A stretch of 64,000 bases of DNA from Lachnospiraceae bacterium (GCA_021202075.1 JAJQDT010000060.1:115360-179359), one strand, 5' to 3'; shown: positions 50,854 through 60,795, counted from the first letter of the stretch. The notes: a model not told the origin generated them from the letters alone. Program-made: numbers and translations.

Positions 50854-53451
50854 TCACACCCCTTCCACCGTGTAGCTTCTCGCCGGAACCGTCACCCCGT
50901 CAATGGTCTCATCCTTCGTGCCGGTATTCACATAGATCGTCACGCCGTTTGAGTATGTGACCGCCCGGACATTGCTGCTTAAGATCTCATGCTCCACCAT
51001 TTCCGCGCCGTTCACATACTTCAGCGCATTGTTGACCTCTGTATAGACATACAGCGCATCGTCCGACCAGGTGCTGTACTCCGTCGAATAGAAGTAGTTC
51101 ACGCTGGTATTTTTGATCTCACTGGACGACTGGTACGAGAACATATAGTGCGGGGAAGCGCCGTTCTCGACCAGACTCAGGATCATATCCGTCTCATCGC
51201 TGGTGTCGCTTAAGTTGATCACATCGCCCGAATAATCGATGTAGCCGTGAAGCAGCATCTCATAGAACGGAACGTCCTCGTCAATGATGTAATAATCATT
51301 GCCCGTCAGCGGCACATTGATGATGTCGTCCGCGTAGGCAAACGCATAGTCGTTCGCGTCATTCAGCAGGACATTCTTCCCGGTCTCCTCCACTTCTGAG
51401 AGAGAGCCGAGCACCACGTCAAGCGCTTCCTCACGGTCGATCACGTTCGTCCGCTTCTTGTCGGAATGCAGCTCGTTCGCAAGATCCCTTAAAGAAATAC
51501 CGCTGATGTCATAGTTTTCTATCTTCGATGTAAACTTACTGATATAGCGCACCAGATACTTCGGAGAGATCAGCGCGTACAGATTGGAGTCATAGCCAAG
51601 TCCCGACGTCTGCCGCAGCGTGGTCGGATTTACCAGGCCGAAGTCCGCGATATAGCCGGAACCATAATACCGCGCGGACTCGTTGCTGAACGAATATCGT
51701 TTGCTGATCTCCGTAACCTTCTGGAACGCCACGTCCGCGTAGAACGTGCCTCCGGAAGAGGTAAGTGTCTCGCTTAAGGCTTCCAGGGACGATTTGCTGC
51801 CAAGCTTTGATGAAAGATTGATCTGATCCGCCACGCTGTGGTAATAACCTCCGTTCATCCAGCCCTGCAGGTTCATCACCTGATTCGTAATGCCGCTCGA
51901 CGACAGGCTTTCCGATATCTCCGCAGCCTGATCAAAGGTCGTCATCGCGTAGATACCGTTGTACTGCGCCCCCAGGAAATACTTTGTCATCGTCACGCCG
52001 CCAAGGATGTCATAGTAGAACTTGATATCCTCCCCGGAAGCGTCCTCCTGCGCAGTCAGTACGCCTTCTTCAGTCAGACGGTTCCGATAATAGTTCGCGG
52101 CGCCGGAATAGGTTGCGTTCTCTTCTGTCAGCATCGTGTAACGGACAGTCAGGTTCGCGTCATAATACTCATCCTCCACGACCGGAAGATCCGCCTCATT
52201 GCCGGTCGTACCGAACATGGAGAGCTTCTCATTCCCCCGCAGGACAAACGTCGCGTACACGTAATTGTAGCTGTTGATCTTGCCGGAGACGCCCGCCGAG
52301 ATATAAGCCAGCGACGCGCCGTCCTCAATGGTGGCAAAGATGCCCGACTCCTCCTTGCGGAACAGTCCGAAGAGCGCCATCTTCGCGTCCTCCGTATTTT
52401 CCATCACGGTGTATTCCGCCATCAGCGGGTCGATGCTGTACACATACTCCGAATAGTTGGAGACCGACGTCCCGTTCTTTCCGTTATTGAAATAGATCAG
52501 CGATCCGGAGCCGTTCGGCACCAGCATGTAGCCGTCCTCTTCCGTCCCCGCCGCGCCGAAATACCGGAGCATCTGAATGCGGTAAATGGTACCGCCTCCG
52601 TTCTCCACGACCTGACTCATTGGGATCGTCACTTCAACGCCGTCGTCGACCAGACGATATTCCAGCGGAATCTCAAAGGAGATCGGTACCGCGCCCTCAA
52701 TGCCGGAGCCTTCCATCTCACGGAGATAATCCTCCTCCGTAAATCCGGCCTCCTCAAAGTAATTATTCAGCTTGCGGAGCTGGGAAGCACCTTTCTTCGC
52801 GGATTCCAGCAGCTCCAGATAACCATCCGCCAGGCCGCTTGTCGTGCCCTCCGTGTATTTTTTTGCCACCTGCTTTGCGTCATCCTCGGAGAGGTTCGAC
52901 ATGACCTCATTCAATGTTTCCTCACTGATGTACTCCGGCACAATGCCCGTTGATGCCGTCATATCGCCGAGCGTGTAAATGAAACGGATTCCATCTTCAA
53001 TCGCCTCGACCTCCAGTTGTCCCAGCGATGTGCTGTAGCTGTAGGAATCATAGGTGCCCGTGGTTCGCGAGGTATTATAATAGTCTACGATCAGCTGCGA
53101 CCTCATATAATTCTTATTCGTCTCGTTCGCAACCGTATCATCATCCAAATCCACCGGGTTCGAATATGTAATCTCGCCGCTGCGCTTATCCACGATCGCG
53201 ACCTCGCCGCTCTCCGTGTCCGCGTAAAGCTTAAAATTATCATTTTCCGCCGCCAGCGCCATGCCGTCTACATCGCTTTCCTCCTCGGAGAGCTTCACAA
53301 ACTCCGTCCCTTCCTCATACTCGTAGGTCGTCAGGTAGTCCCGGTATACATTGTAGGAATAGTAATGAAAATACCACCACCCCAGCAGGGAAACCGCCGT
53401 AATCAGGACGATTCCGATCAGCACGAGAAGGATTTTTCTGCTTTTACTCAT
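50854..53451 (-). CDS. Membrane-anchored DUF5696-type extracellular protein
   Basis: 865 residues. One N-terminal membrane helix (about 8-28) with the rest outside. Residues 60-400 are beta-rich with acidic loops (FKLYADTESGEVAIVDKRSG, EDGIRFIYTLGDM); residues 430-800 contain alternating strand-helix segments (FYYDILGGVTMTKYF, MNLQGWMNGGYYHS, GTFYADVAFQ, GSGYIADFGLVNP, NVLLNDANDYAFAYAD) like a glycosidase-type barrel. I identify it as the DUF5696 family, with moderate certainty; no activity is established. It lies between the Yip1 gene and the second permease pair. AGGAGG precedes the ATG. Confidence 0.7.
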   Translation of the reverse strand: MSKSRKILLVLIGIVLITAVSLLGWWYFHYYSYNVYRDYLTTYEYEEGTEFVKLSEEESDVDGMALAAENDNFKLYADTESGEVAIVDKRSGEITYSNPVDLDDDTVANETNKNYMRSQLIVDYYNTSRTTGTYDSYSYSTSLGQLEVEAIEDGIRFIYTLGDMTASTGIVPEYISEETLNEVMSNLSEDDAKQVAKKYTEGTTSGLADGYLELLESAKKGASQLRKLNNYFEEAGFTEEDYLREMEGSGIEGAVPISFEIPLEYRLVDDGVEVTIPMSQVVENGGGTIYRIQMLRYFGAAGTEEDGYMLVPNGSGSLIYFNNGKNGTSVSNYSEYVYSIDPLMAEYTVMENTEDAKMALFGLFRKEESGIFATIEDGASLAYISAGVSGKINSYNYVYATFVLRGNEKLSMFGTTGNEADLPVVEDEYYDANLTVRYTMLTEENATYSGAANYYRNRLTEEGVLTAQEDASGEDIKFYYDILGGVTMTKYFLGAQYNGIYAMTTFDQAAEISESLSSSGITNQVMNLQGWMNGGYYHSVADQINLSSKLGSKSSLEALSETLTSSGGTFYADVAFQKVTEISKRYSFSNESARYYGSGYIADFGLVNPTTLRQTSGLGYDSNLYALISPKYLVRYISKFTSKIENYDISGISLRDLANELHSDKKRTNVIDREEALDVVLGSLSEVEETGKNVLLNDANDYAFAYADDIINVPLTGNDYYIIDEDVPFYEMLLHGYIDYSGDVINLSDTSDETDMILSLVENGASPHYMFSYQSSSEIKNTSVNYFYSTEYSTWSDDALYVYTEVNNALKYVNGAEMVEHEILSSNVRAVTYSNGVTIYVNTGTKDETIDGVTVPARSYTVEGV

Positions 53452-53466
53452 TTTTTCTCCTCCTAT

Positions 53467-53541
53467 GTCCCGATTTGCCACGCAAATCGAGGATGCAGGC
53501 CGCGCTCTCATCGCCGACAGGCGATTTCAATTGCGCGGCTT
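53467..53541 (-). repeat. Structured intergenic repeat, family 1, copy C (between Yip1 and DUF5696 genes)
   Basis: Minus strand AAGCCGCGCAATTG, hairpin AATCGCCTGTCGGCGATG, core GCGCGGCCTGCATCC, hairpin CGATTTGCGTGGCAAATCG, then GGACATAGGAGGAG. The short form without the third hairpin or the GCCACCC box. It abuts the Yip1 stop codon on one side and the ribosome site of the next gene on the other. Confidence 0.85.
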
Positions 53542-54173
53542 TATGTCCTGAAAATCAGTTCCTGATAGATGCTGTACAAAAAGCTGTACACCTGATTGAT
53601 CAGATCCGCTACCAGCAGGATCAGAAAAATGATGATCAGCATGGCCAGAAACGTCAGCAAAATTGTGAGCAGTGTCTTACCCAGCGTAAAGTTCTGCACC
53701 GTCATGATTCCCATCAGGATCATGATCAGCCCGTAGGCAACACCAATCGCGAGGATCATCCAGTAGAATGCCTGCTCTCCGTCCGCCACAAACTGACTGA
53801 CAATGGTCGCCAGATTGAAACAGAAGATCATCGGGGTCATCCCGTAGCCGATCGCGATGGCAATATCCTTCATTCTGCCCTCGCCTTCCATCAGACAGGT
53901 GATCGACCAGTTGCTCACACAGAACAGCAGATACAGAAGCAGTACCGCGCCAAGCTCTGTCAGACTGTTCACCGACCTCGGATCCGTATCATTGACCACA
54001 AAGCTTGCCAGCAGGCGGTTTGCAGAAAAGCTGAAGGAAAACAGAATCACCAGCACAACAGCGATCGGCACGCTTCCCCGTCCGCGGTGGCGGATCTCAT
54101 AATAGGCGTCCATCGGGTGGTTCACCGTATAAAAAGCGTATTTCCATTTTTCCTTTGAAAATAAACTGTTCAT
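53541..54173 (-). CDS. Yip1 family membrane protein
   Basis: 210 residues with a short cytoplasmic N-terminus (NHPMDAYYEIRHRGRGS) and five membrane helices; YGMTPMIFCFNLATIVSQF and the hydrophobic C-terminus fit the Yip1 (PF04893) family. Bacterial Yip1 proteins have no settled function. Its ATG directly abuts the stop codon of the NHL gene, so the two are translated in a fixed ratio. It separates the two transporter halves of the locus together with the NHL and DUF5696 genes. Confidence 0.85.
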   Translation of the reverse strand: MNSLFSKEKWKYAFYTVNHPMDAYYEIRHRGRGSVPIAVVLVILFSFSFSANRLLASFVVNDTDPRSVNSLTELGAVLLLYLLFCVSNWSITCLMEGEGRMKDIAIAIGYGMTPMIFCFNLATIVSQFVADGEQAFYWMILAIGVAYGLIMILMGIMTVQNFTLGKTLLTILLTFLAMLIIIFLILLVADLINQVYSFLYSIYQELIFRT

Positions 54174-55697
54174 TTACGCGAGCCCCCCTTCTGTTGATTT
54201 CGGTTTCTTCGTATCCTTCCGTCTTTTCAGCACCTGTTTGATGATAATCCAGAGCACGATCACCGCCACAATCGCCGTAAGTACGTATCCGACATTTTCC
54301 GTCAGGATCTCGTTCCGGTAGCGCTTCCAGGCGATGGAATAATATTTCTGGTTCATGCCGAGCTTTAAGTATTTCATCGCCAGCTGATTTTCACCGGCTG
54401 TCAGGTAGGCTTTGCCGATACCGGTATTCGCCAGCTCGTTATTTTCATCAAGCTCAAGCACCCGCTCCCAGAGCTCCACAGCCTGCGTCTCATCGCCGTC
54501 ATAACGGAGTCCGGTCGCCTCGTTGATCAGGGAACCGTACTCTGTCGCCGAGAAAATCATAATCGAGCCGTAGTAGGCATCGAGGATAATCAGATTGCCT
54601 TCGCATTCATCAATCGCGATCGGTGTGTTAAATGTCCCCTCCTGCGTTCCGAGTCCGCCGAAAATATAGAGCAGGTTGCCCTCACGGTCATAGGTAAAGA
54701 TACGCCCGCGCTTGCGGTCCAGCACCGAATAAATGCCTTTCCCGCGGTAGGTCACATCCGTAAACTCCGAAGGCCCTGCGTAGGTGCCGTAGGTGCCGGT
54801 CGTCAGGTCGCCGCCGACGTTGCCGTTTTCGCCCTTCTGAATGACGTCCTCGCCGCTCGGATTCAGACGCCGCACGCCCTGCTCTCCGTCCGAATCGATA
54901 TTCGACGCGTAGACAAAGCCGTCTTCATCGACGTCAATCCCGGTAAACTCCGTCGGGATGTAGAGCTGCTGGTTCGCGCGCTCCTCCTTGCTCGCCAGCC
55001 GCCTCCAGAATTTTTCCCACAGCGTGATCTTTACTTCAATGGTTCCGAAATATCCGATAAAAGAGCCCTCGCTGTCGAAGACCAGAATGCCCTCGAACGC
55101 GTTCTGGCAGATCACGTAAACCCGGTCCGCGTAGTCGACCGCCACCTTCAGAGGGGTAAAAACAAATCCATCCTCCAGGATGTTCGACTGCGGGTTATCC
55201 ACAATCTTGACAAATTCCCCGTCCAGTGTCAGCACAACGATGCGGCTGTTGTTGGAGTCCGCTACATAAAGTTCTTCGTTTTCCGATACGAACACGCCGT
55301 ACGGTGCGCTGAACGTATCCTCTTCTCCGTCGCGGTCAAAGGTTTCAATCACCTGCAGAACCTCGTCCATGTCGGAATTGAGAACCACGATGCGGTTATT
55401 CCCGGTGTCCGCCACATAGACCAGTCCCGCGTCAGACACGTAGAGATCCTGCGGCTCAGCAAAATTGCCGATACCGAGTGTATCTCCGGTCACGGAGCCG
55501 GCCGGCACATAGGGCGCCGGGGTATATACGATGTCATTCCAGTACGTATAATTGTAGGAATCATACGGAAGCTCGTCCGCCAGCGCCTGTAAAGGTACCA
55601 GAGCGAGGATCAGCAATGCGGTCATCAGAGAAAGAATTCTTTTCTGAAAGCCGCGCCGCGGGCGGGATGTACTGTTCTGTTTCTTTATTTCTCTCAT
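54174..55697 (-). CDS. Membrane-anchored NHL-repeat (beta-propeller) protein with TPR-like segment
   Basis: 507 residues. A signal peptide or anchor (about 20-40) is followed by NHL blades (LYVSDAGLVYVADTGNNRIVV, APYGVFVSENEELYVADSNN, IYSVLDRKRGRIFTYDREGN, GTQEGTFNTPIAIDECEGN). Residues about 395-455 form a TPR-like hairpin (AVELWERVLELDENNELANT). A C-terminal membrane helix (VGYVLTAIVAVIVLWIIIKQ) ends in a basic cytoplasmic tail. The propeller is outside. GGGAGGGG precedes the chosen ATG; the frame is open 101 codons further but overlaps the upstream permease gene. Confidence 0.85.
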   Translation of the reverse strand: MREIKKQNSTSRPRRGFQKRILSLMTALLILALVPLQALADELPYDSYNYTYWNDIVYTPAPYVPAGSVTGDTLGIGNFAEPQDLYVSDAGLVYVADTGNNRIVVLNSDMDEVLQVIETFDRDGEEDTFSAPYGVFVSENEELYVADSNNSRIVVLTLDGEFVKIVDNPQSNILEDGFVFTPLKVAVDYADRVYVICQNAFEGILVFDSEGSFIGYFGTIEVKITLWEKFWRRLASKEERANQQLYIPTEFTGIDVDEDGFVYASNIDSDGEQGVRRLNPSGEDVIQKGENGNVGGDLTTGTYGTYAGPSEFTDVTYRGKGIYSVLDRKRGRIFTYDREGNLLYIFGGLGTQEGTFNTPIAIDECEGNLIILDAYYGSIMIFSATEYGSLINEATGLRYDGDETQAVELWERVLELDENNELANTGIGKAYLTAGENQLAMKYLKLGMNQKYYSIAWKRYRNEILTENVGYVLTAIVAVIVLWIIIKQVLKRRKDTKKPKSTEGGLA

Positions 55698-55711
55698 TCC
55701 ATCCCCTCCCG

Positions 55712-56632
55712 TTATTCTTTCATACCGGATGTCGTCATCGTCTCCAGTACGTTGCTCTGGCAGATCAGGAAGAACGTGATCGGCACGATGGCGATGATAA
55801 AGGTCACCGCGGCCGCCGCGCCCGCTCTCGCTGTCCCGCCTGCCGAAATCTGCTGCAGCGCGTACTGCAGAGGCTTCAGTTCCTCGTTGCGCAGGAACAG
55901 GCTTCCGGTATTGCCCCACATCTGCTGGAACTGGAAAATTGCCAGGGTCAGCCACGCAGGCTTTACGTTCGGCATCACGATGCTCCAGAAGATCCTCCAC
56001 TCGCTCGCGCCGTCAAGCCGGGCAGATTCCAGCAGCGCGTCCGGTATCTGTTCCATGAACTGTTTCATCAGATAGAGGCCCATGCCGTAGGAGAACGCCG
56101 GTAAGATCAGCGCCGCGTAAGTGTTGTTGATATGCAGCCAGCTGATGATCAGGTACTGCGGCACCTGGGTCACCTGCCAGGAAAACATCATCGAGAGCAC
56201 AACCATGTTGAACAGGATTGCCTTGCCTGGAAAATTATGCTTTGCCAGCGGGTAGGCAGCCAGGGAGGCGAAGATCACATGTCCGACCATACCTCCGCCG
56301 GTAATGATGATCGTATTCAGTATGTACCGCGAAAACGGCACCCAGGAATCGTTCATGATCACGAACAGATCCGTGAAGTTATCCAGCGACGGGTTGCGCA
56401 CAAAAATCTTAGGCGGATACTGGAACAGCTCATCCAGCGGCTTTAACGCGTTGTTCACGATCATTACCAGCGGCAGCGCCATAAACACGCCGCAGATCGC
56501 CATGATCACGAACAGCAACGAATTGCCCGCCATCGACCGGTTCAGCTTTTTCTCTCTCGGCCGCTTCCAGAAAGGAATCTTCCGCAGATTTTTCCTGAGG
56601 GCGGCCTCTTCGGATGTTTTTGCTCTGCTCAT
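55712..56632 (-). CDS. CUT1 sugar ABC transporter permease (MalG-like)
   Basis: 306 residues, six membrane helices, EAA loop QIPDALLESARLDGASEWRI. The charged N-terminus before the first helix is 35 residues. The start overlaps the preceding permease gene by ATGA. It works with that permease and the 1020-residue binding protein. Confidence 0.9.
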   Translation of the reverse strand: MSRAKTSEEAALRKNLRKIPFWKRPREKKLNRSMAGNSLLFVIMAICGVFMALPLVMIVNNALKPLDELFQYPPKIFVRNPSLDNFTDLFVIMNDSWVPFSRYILNTIIITGGGMVGHVIFASLAAYPLAKHNFPGKAILFNMVVLSMMFSWQVTQVPQYLIISWLHINNTYAALILPAFSYGMGLYLMKQFMEQIPDALLESARLDGASEWRIFWSIVMPNVKPAWLTLAIFQFQQMWGNTGSLFLRNEELKPLQYALQQISAGGTARAGAAAAVTFIIAIVPITFFLICQSNVLETMTTSGMKE

Positions 56633-57585
56633 TCGCCTACCCTCCTTAATATTCTCTGTACCAGCTGGTTCGTGCCGACCATCAGCAGGAAGAGCACAGT
56701 CGCGATCGCGGAGGCATAGCCCATCTCAAATCGCGTCGACCCGTAATCCAGAAGGTGTGTGACCACTGTCGCGCCCGCATAGTTGACGGAGGGGTTGCCG
56801 GCGAGCTGGACGGAAATATCCGCCACCGCGAAGGACTGCGTGATCTGCATGACCGCACCGAACATCAGCTGCGGCTTCATCGCCGGGAGCGTCACATACC
56901 AGAGCTCCTGCCAGCGGTTCTTGATACCGTCAAGCGCCGCCGCCTCATAAAGGTTCTTATCCACAGTCTGCAGACCGGCGATGAACGACAGGAAGCCGGT
57001 ACCTAAGGATAACCACAGCTGGACGACGATCAGCATCGGCAGGACATATTTTTCCGTTTTCATCCAGCTGATGGCTTCATCGATAATGCCGATCCTCAGC
57101 AGGATACCATTCAGGTAACCGTAGCGGTCGCCGGTCAGGATCAGGCTCCAGACCATGTAGGCGTTGCCGCAGATACTTGGTGCGTAGAAAATCAGAGTCA
57201 GGAACGTGCGGAGCGGTCCTTTGAAGTCATTGATGATCCACGCAAACAGAAGACACAGCAAATAGCTGACCGGCCCCGTGATCACTGCGAAAATCAAAGT
57301 ATTCTTCAGGGCGATCATGAAAATATCGTCCTCCAGAAACAGCTTGATGTAGTTGTTCCAGCCATTGAATGTCGGCATCTCCAGCATATTAAAATACGTA
57401 AAGCTGAAGAAAACAGACATCAGCACCGGCACTACCGTAAAGAGGAAAAACAGGATAAAAAACGGCGCCAGCATCGCGTAGCAGGTCTTATTCTTTTTGA
57501 TCTGGTAGCGAAGCGTCTTCTGCCTGGCTGCGATCTCAGCGGCACTCATCGTAGCTGCTGCTCCCGCATCTTTCTTTCTGCTCAT
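56629..57585 (-). CDS. CUT1 sugar ABC transporter permease (MalF-like)
   Basis: 318 residues, six membrane helices; EAA loop VDKNLYEAAALDGIKNRWQE. FFLFTVVPVLMSVFFSFTYF near the first helix is typical of this subfamily. Start at MSRKKDAGAA after AAGGAG with nine bases spacing; 33 in-frame upstream codons lack a site. It follows the solute-binding protein by 120 bases. Confidence 0.9.
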   Translation of the reverse strand: MSRKKDAGAAATMSAAEIAARQKTLRYQIKKNKTCYAMLAPFFILFFLFTVVPVLMSVFFSFTYFNMLEMPTFNGWNNYIKLFLEDDIFMIALKNTLIFAVITGPVSYLLCLLFAWIINDFKGPLRTFLTLIFYAPSICGNAYMVWSLILTGDRYGYLNGILLRIGIIDEAISWMKTEKYVLPMLIVVQLWLSLGTGFLSFIAGLQTVDKNLYEAAALDGIKNRWQELWYVTLPAMKPQLMFGAVMQITQSFAVADISVQLAGNPSVNYAGATVVTHLLDYGSTRFEMGYASAIATVLFLLMVGTNQLVQRILRRVGE

Positions 57586-57705
57586 ACTCTCGAACTCCTT
57601 CCCATACGTTATCTCCCGCGCAAAGCCCATCCGAACAAAGAGAGAATTTCGCCGGCCCTGCTCCATTCGTCCCGCCAGCCGCATCCGGCCGGCAGGGCGC
57701 GTATT

Positions 57706-60700
57706 TTATTCAGCCACCGCAAGTCCCAGCTCGGTGCGCTTGTAGGTAATCTCCGCGTTGATGTACAGTACCTTGTCCATCAGCTCCTCACGCGGCGAGG
57801 CCGTATCCAGATTGGTAACCACCGTATAGAACGCGTTGTACACATTTCGCCAGGAATAGTAACCGCCCGGCACCTGCGGGATACCGTCCACCCACTCGAA
57901 CGCAGCCTCCAGCGCTTCCATATCATCCACCGGCCATGCCATATTTTCAAACGCCTCCAGGTTCGCAGTCGGCACTCGCGCCGCTGAGCCCATCAGGCTC
58001 TCCATTTCCCGTCCGTACTGTGTCTGAACCTCTGTCGAGCTCCACCATTTCAGGAATTCCCAGCATTCCTCTGGATAGTCCGTGCTTGCCATGATCATGC
58101 TCGCAAGTCCGGTGCAGGCCACACTGTGGTCGACCGTCCCGTCCTCCTGCACCGTGCCCGGAATCTGTGTGAAGCTCCAGAGGCCGTCGATATCCGGCGC
58201 GGATACTACAAGGTTGTTGTATACCGTATAATCTGCAATGATGATCGGGCACTCACCGGTACGGAACCGCTCCTCCACGCTCGTCTCATAATCCAGGCCA
58301 TAATCGGTATAGTACTCACAGAATTCCTTGAAAATATTGACTGCCGTATCGGAATCCAGCGCCGAAGTCATGCCGTCCTCCGTGTAATACGAGCCGCCGC
58401 TCTGGTAAAGCAGTGAGGCAAACAGCTGCTCGGTCGGCAGCATGCCGAATTCCATCTGGTTCTGCGCAAGCACGGTCATCACGACCTTCACATCATCCCA
58501 GGTCTCGGGTACTTCCAGCCCCAGCTCCTCCAGAATATCTTTCCGATAGAACATCACAGGGAATGTGGTCGTCTCCGGCAGCGCGTAGGTCGCGCCCTCG
58601 AACTGAAGCGCCTCCATCGCCGCATCGGAGAATCGCTCCGTCACCTCCTCCAGATCATCGAACTGGGAAAGATCCAGCACGGCGTTACGAATACCATAGT
58701 TGACCGGCGTATCATTGCCCGTATTTAAGACTGCCCCGGCGATGCCATTCGTATTCGCGACCTGAATCGCTACGTCAGGGCCTTCCCCGGCAAGCTCCGC
58801 CTTTAAGAGCGTACTCATATCGACCAATTGGACGTTTACATTGATATTGTTTTCACTCGTAAATGTCTCATCGATCATCGACTTGATGACATTCGCCTGG
58901 TCGCGGCCGGTACCGATCCAGAGCGTGATCGTCACACCATCGTCCGAAGCCTCCGCCACGTTGCCGATCTGATTGTAGTCAATGACGAACGAATAGTACA
59001 GGCGGCTGCACTCATAGGTAATCCGATCAAGGATCGAGGTGTTCTCATACGCAATGGTCTGATCCGCGGAATAAATATTGATACGGTCGATCGCCAGCGG
59101 CTGCTCGATCACCTGTGTGATCCAGTTGCCGCAGGCGCGGACATTCGTCTTATAGGAGCTGATCGTGCGCACGAAATATTCCGGATCCTTAATCAGATCG
59201 TTCAGCTGGTCACGCATTGTGATCAGAACCGTCTCCTTATCGGATTTATCCCCGATCAGCGCTTCGAGCGCCTCAATCGCCGCGTCAAGCTGATCGCGAA
59301 CTGCCGTGAGCTCATCGACAAGACCCGGCAGCGTACTCTCGATCTGATAATCACGGTAGGTATCCGGCGACACGCCCGTAATCTTGATAATCTCACGGTA
59401 AATGCTGTTCAGCTGCGTCACACAGTCCTGCACCTCGCTGATGATATCGGAGAACCCGCCCAGCACCACTTCCATGCGGATCGTGTGATGCCCCGCCTCC
59501 AGATAAAAGGAATATGCGTTCCCGTCGTCATCCGAGAGCACATCCTCCCGCCAGCTGGAGCTGTAGGTGAAACCGTAGGCTTCCATCTCCTCAAACGGCA
59601 CCTCGCCGTCGATTGTGATCCGGCGCGACACATAGATACCTCGCACCGTATTCTGCGCGTCATAGAGGGAAATGTTGTAATATCCGCTCTCCGGCACGTC
59701 AAAATCCCATTCAATCCACTGCCCGACCAGCCGCCAGGAATTGCCGCCGATCGTATTGTTCAGCAGCTCCTTCGCACTCGACGGAGATACCGACGGGGAA
59801 GACTGATCCTGGATCGGATAAAGCATCTGGGAGGAGCTCTTCGTCGCGTTCTCCCCCTCGATGGTAATGCTGACGCCCGATGTATTTTCGGCTCCGGCCG
59901 CATCCTGCTCCGCCTTTACTTCTTCATAAGAAGCGGTTTCCTCTGCCATACAGAACGTGATGGAGTTTATCACCATCGGTTCCCGCTCGGAGAGCAGAGA
60001 AATCGTGTGCTCCCCTTCGGTCAGATACACGGTCAGCGGGGATGTGATATAGCCGTCGCTGTCATAGACATAGCTGCTGATCCATTCCGGCGCCTCGGTC
60101 ATGCCCGGCTTGTTGTCGTTGCCCTGATTGTCCTTGCCCCAGTCATAGGTCGCGGAGCCGCTCTCATCTGTATCGCCTGCTTCCACATCGTACATCCATA
60201 CGCGGTTGAACGAAATCAGCGCCAGTTCCTCATACGGCAGTTCGCCGTCAATAAAGATCGCACGCTCAATCGAAGAGCCTTTTCCTTCTACCGGATAATA
60301 ATTCAGCAGAATGCTGTAAAAGCCTTCTTCTTCCACGGTAAACGTAAACTCCGCAAGCGAATCCTCGCTGGTGTATACGCTGTCCCCCTCAAGGCCTTCA
60401 TAATCGGTATAAATCACAGGATCCACGGTCTCATCCGACTCATCGTAGCGTTCCAGATCCTCTGCGGTCACGACAATCTCCGTATCCGGATAGACCTCAT
60501 CATACGATGCCAGATATTCCTTGTAATCCGGAATGGAATCGTCCACTGTATAAGTACTCACGATCTCATCGAACTCATCCATCGTCATATTCGTCGCCGC
60601 GGTGTTGATCGCCGTCATCGATGAGAAAACCAGCACGCCGACCAGCAGATGAAGCAGCGTGGACAGTCTGCGGTTCTTAACAACTGTCACAGGCCGAACG

Positions 60701-60768
60701 CACCTTCCGGGAACTGCCGCGGATACATTGCGTCTTCGTTTGTCAGAAACTGCCATTGTAGATGCCAT
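57706..60768 (-). CDS. Membrane-anchored solute-binding protein fused to carbohydrate-binding-like domains
   Basis: 1020 residues, more than twice the family length. A basic N-terminus and one hydrophobic segment (about 36-55) look like a signal anchor, not a lipoprotein signal. Two beta-rich, CBM6/35-like domains follow (about 125-285, with FTVEEEGFYSILLNYYPVEG; about 300-455, with WDFDVPESGYYNISLYDAQN and EAGHHTIRMEVVLGG). A helical region (465-560) precedes the SBP_bac_1 domain (about 635-1015: VTITLWIGTGRDQANVIKSM, GPDVAIQVA, YALPETTTFPVMFYRKDIL). It may capture polymer or long oligosaccharides and pass them to the permeases. AAAGGA lies 10 bases upstream. Confidence 0.85.
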   Translation of the reverse strand: MASTMAVSDKRRRNVSAAVPGRCVRPVTVVKNRRLSTLLHLLVGVLVFSSMTAINTAATNMTMDEFDEIVSTYTVDDSIPDYKEYLASYDEVYPDTEIVVTAEDLERYDESDETVDPVIYTDYEGLEGDSVYTSEDSLAEFTFTVEEEGFYSILLNYYPVEGKGSSIERAIFIDGELPYEELALISFNRVWMYDVEAGDTDESGSATYDWGKDNQGNDNKPGMTEAPEWISSYVYDSDGYITSPLTVYLTEGEHTISLLSEREPMVINSITFCMAEETASYEEVKAEQDAAGAENTSGVSITIEGENATKSSSQMLYPIQDQSSPSVSPSSAKELLNNTIGGNSWRLVGQWIEWDFDVPESGYYNISLYDAQNTVRGIYVSRRITIDGEVPFEEMEAYGFTYSSSWREDVLSDDDGNAYSFYLEAGHHTIRMEVVLGGFSDIISEVQDCVTQLNSIYREIIKITGVSPDTYRDYQIESTLPGLVDELTAVRDQLDAAIEALEALIGDKSDKETVLITMRDQLNDLIKDPEYFVRTISSYKTNVRACGNWITQVIEQPLAIDRINIYSADQTIAYENTSILDRITYECSRLYYSFVIDYNQIGNVAEASDDGVTITLWIGTGRDQANVIKSMIDETFTSENNINVNVQLVDMSTLLKAELAGEGPDVAIQVANTNGIAGAVLNTGNDTPVNYGIRNAVLDLSQFDDLEEVTERFSDAAMEALQFEGATYALPETTTFPVMFYRKDILEELGLEVPETWDDVKVVMTVLAQNQMEFGMLPTEQLFASLLYQSGGSYYTEDGMTSALDSDTAVNIFKEFCEYYTDYGLDYETSVEERFRTGECPIIIADYTVYNNLVVSAPDIDGLWSFTQIPGTVQEDGTVDHSVACTGLASMIMASTDYPEECWEFLKWWSSTEVQTQYGREMESLMGSAARVPTANLEAFENMAWPVDDMEALEAAFEWVDGIPQVPGGYYSWRNVYNAFYTVVTNLDTASPREELMDKVLYINAEITYKRTELGLAVAE

Positions 60769-60795
60769 CTTTCACGTTTCCTTTCCCTGTATTTC

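Noticed and set aside
54174..56000. 608-residue version of the NHL protein
   Set aside because: The first 101 codons lie inside the upstream permease gene; a strong ribosome site marks the start at 55697.
58828..60624. 598-codon plus-strand frame antisense to the large solute-binding protein gene
   Set aside because: Same shadow effect; the sense frame has clear domains and a ribosome site.
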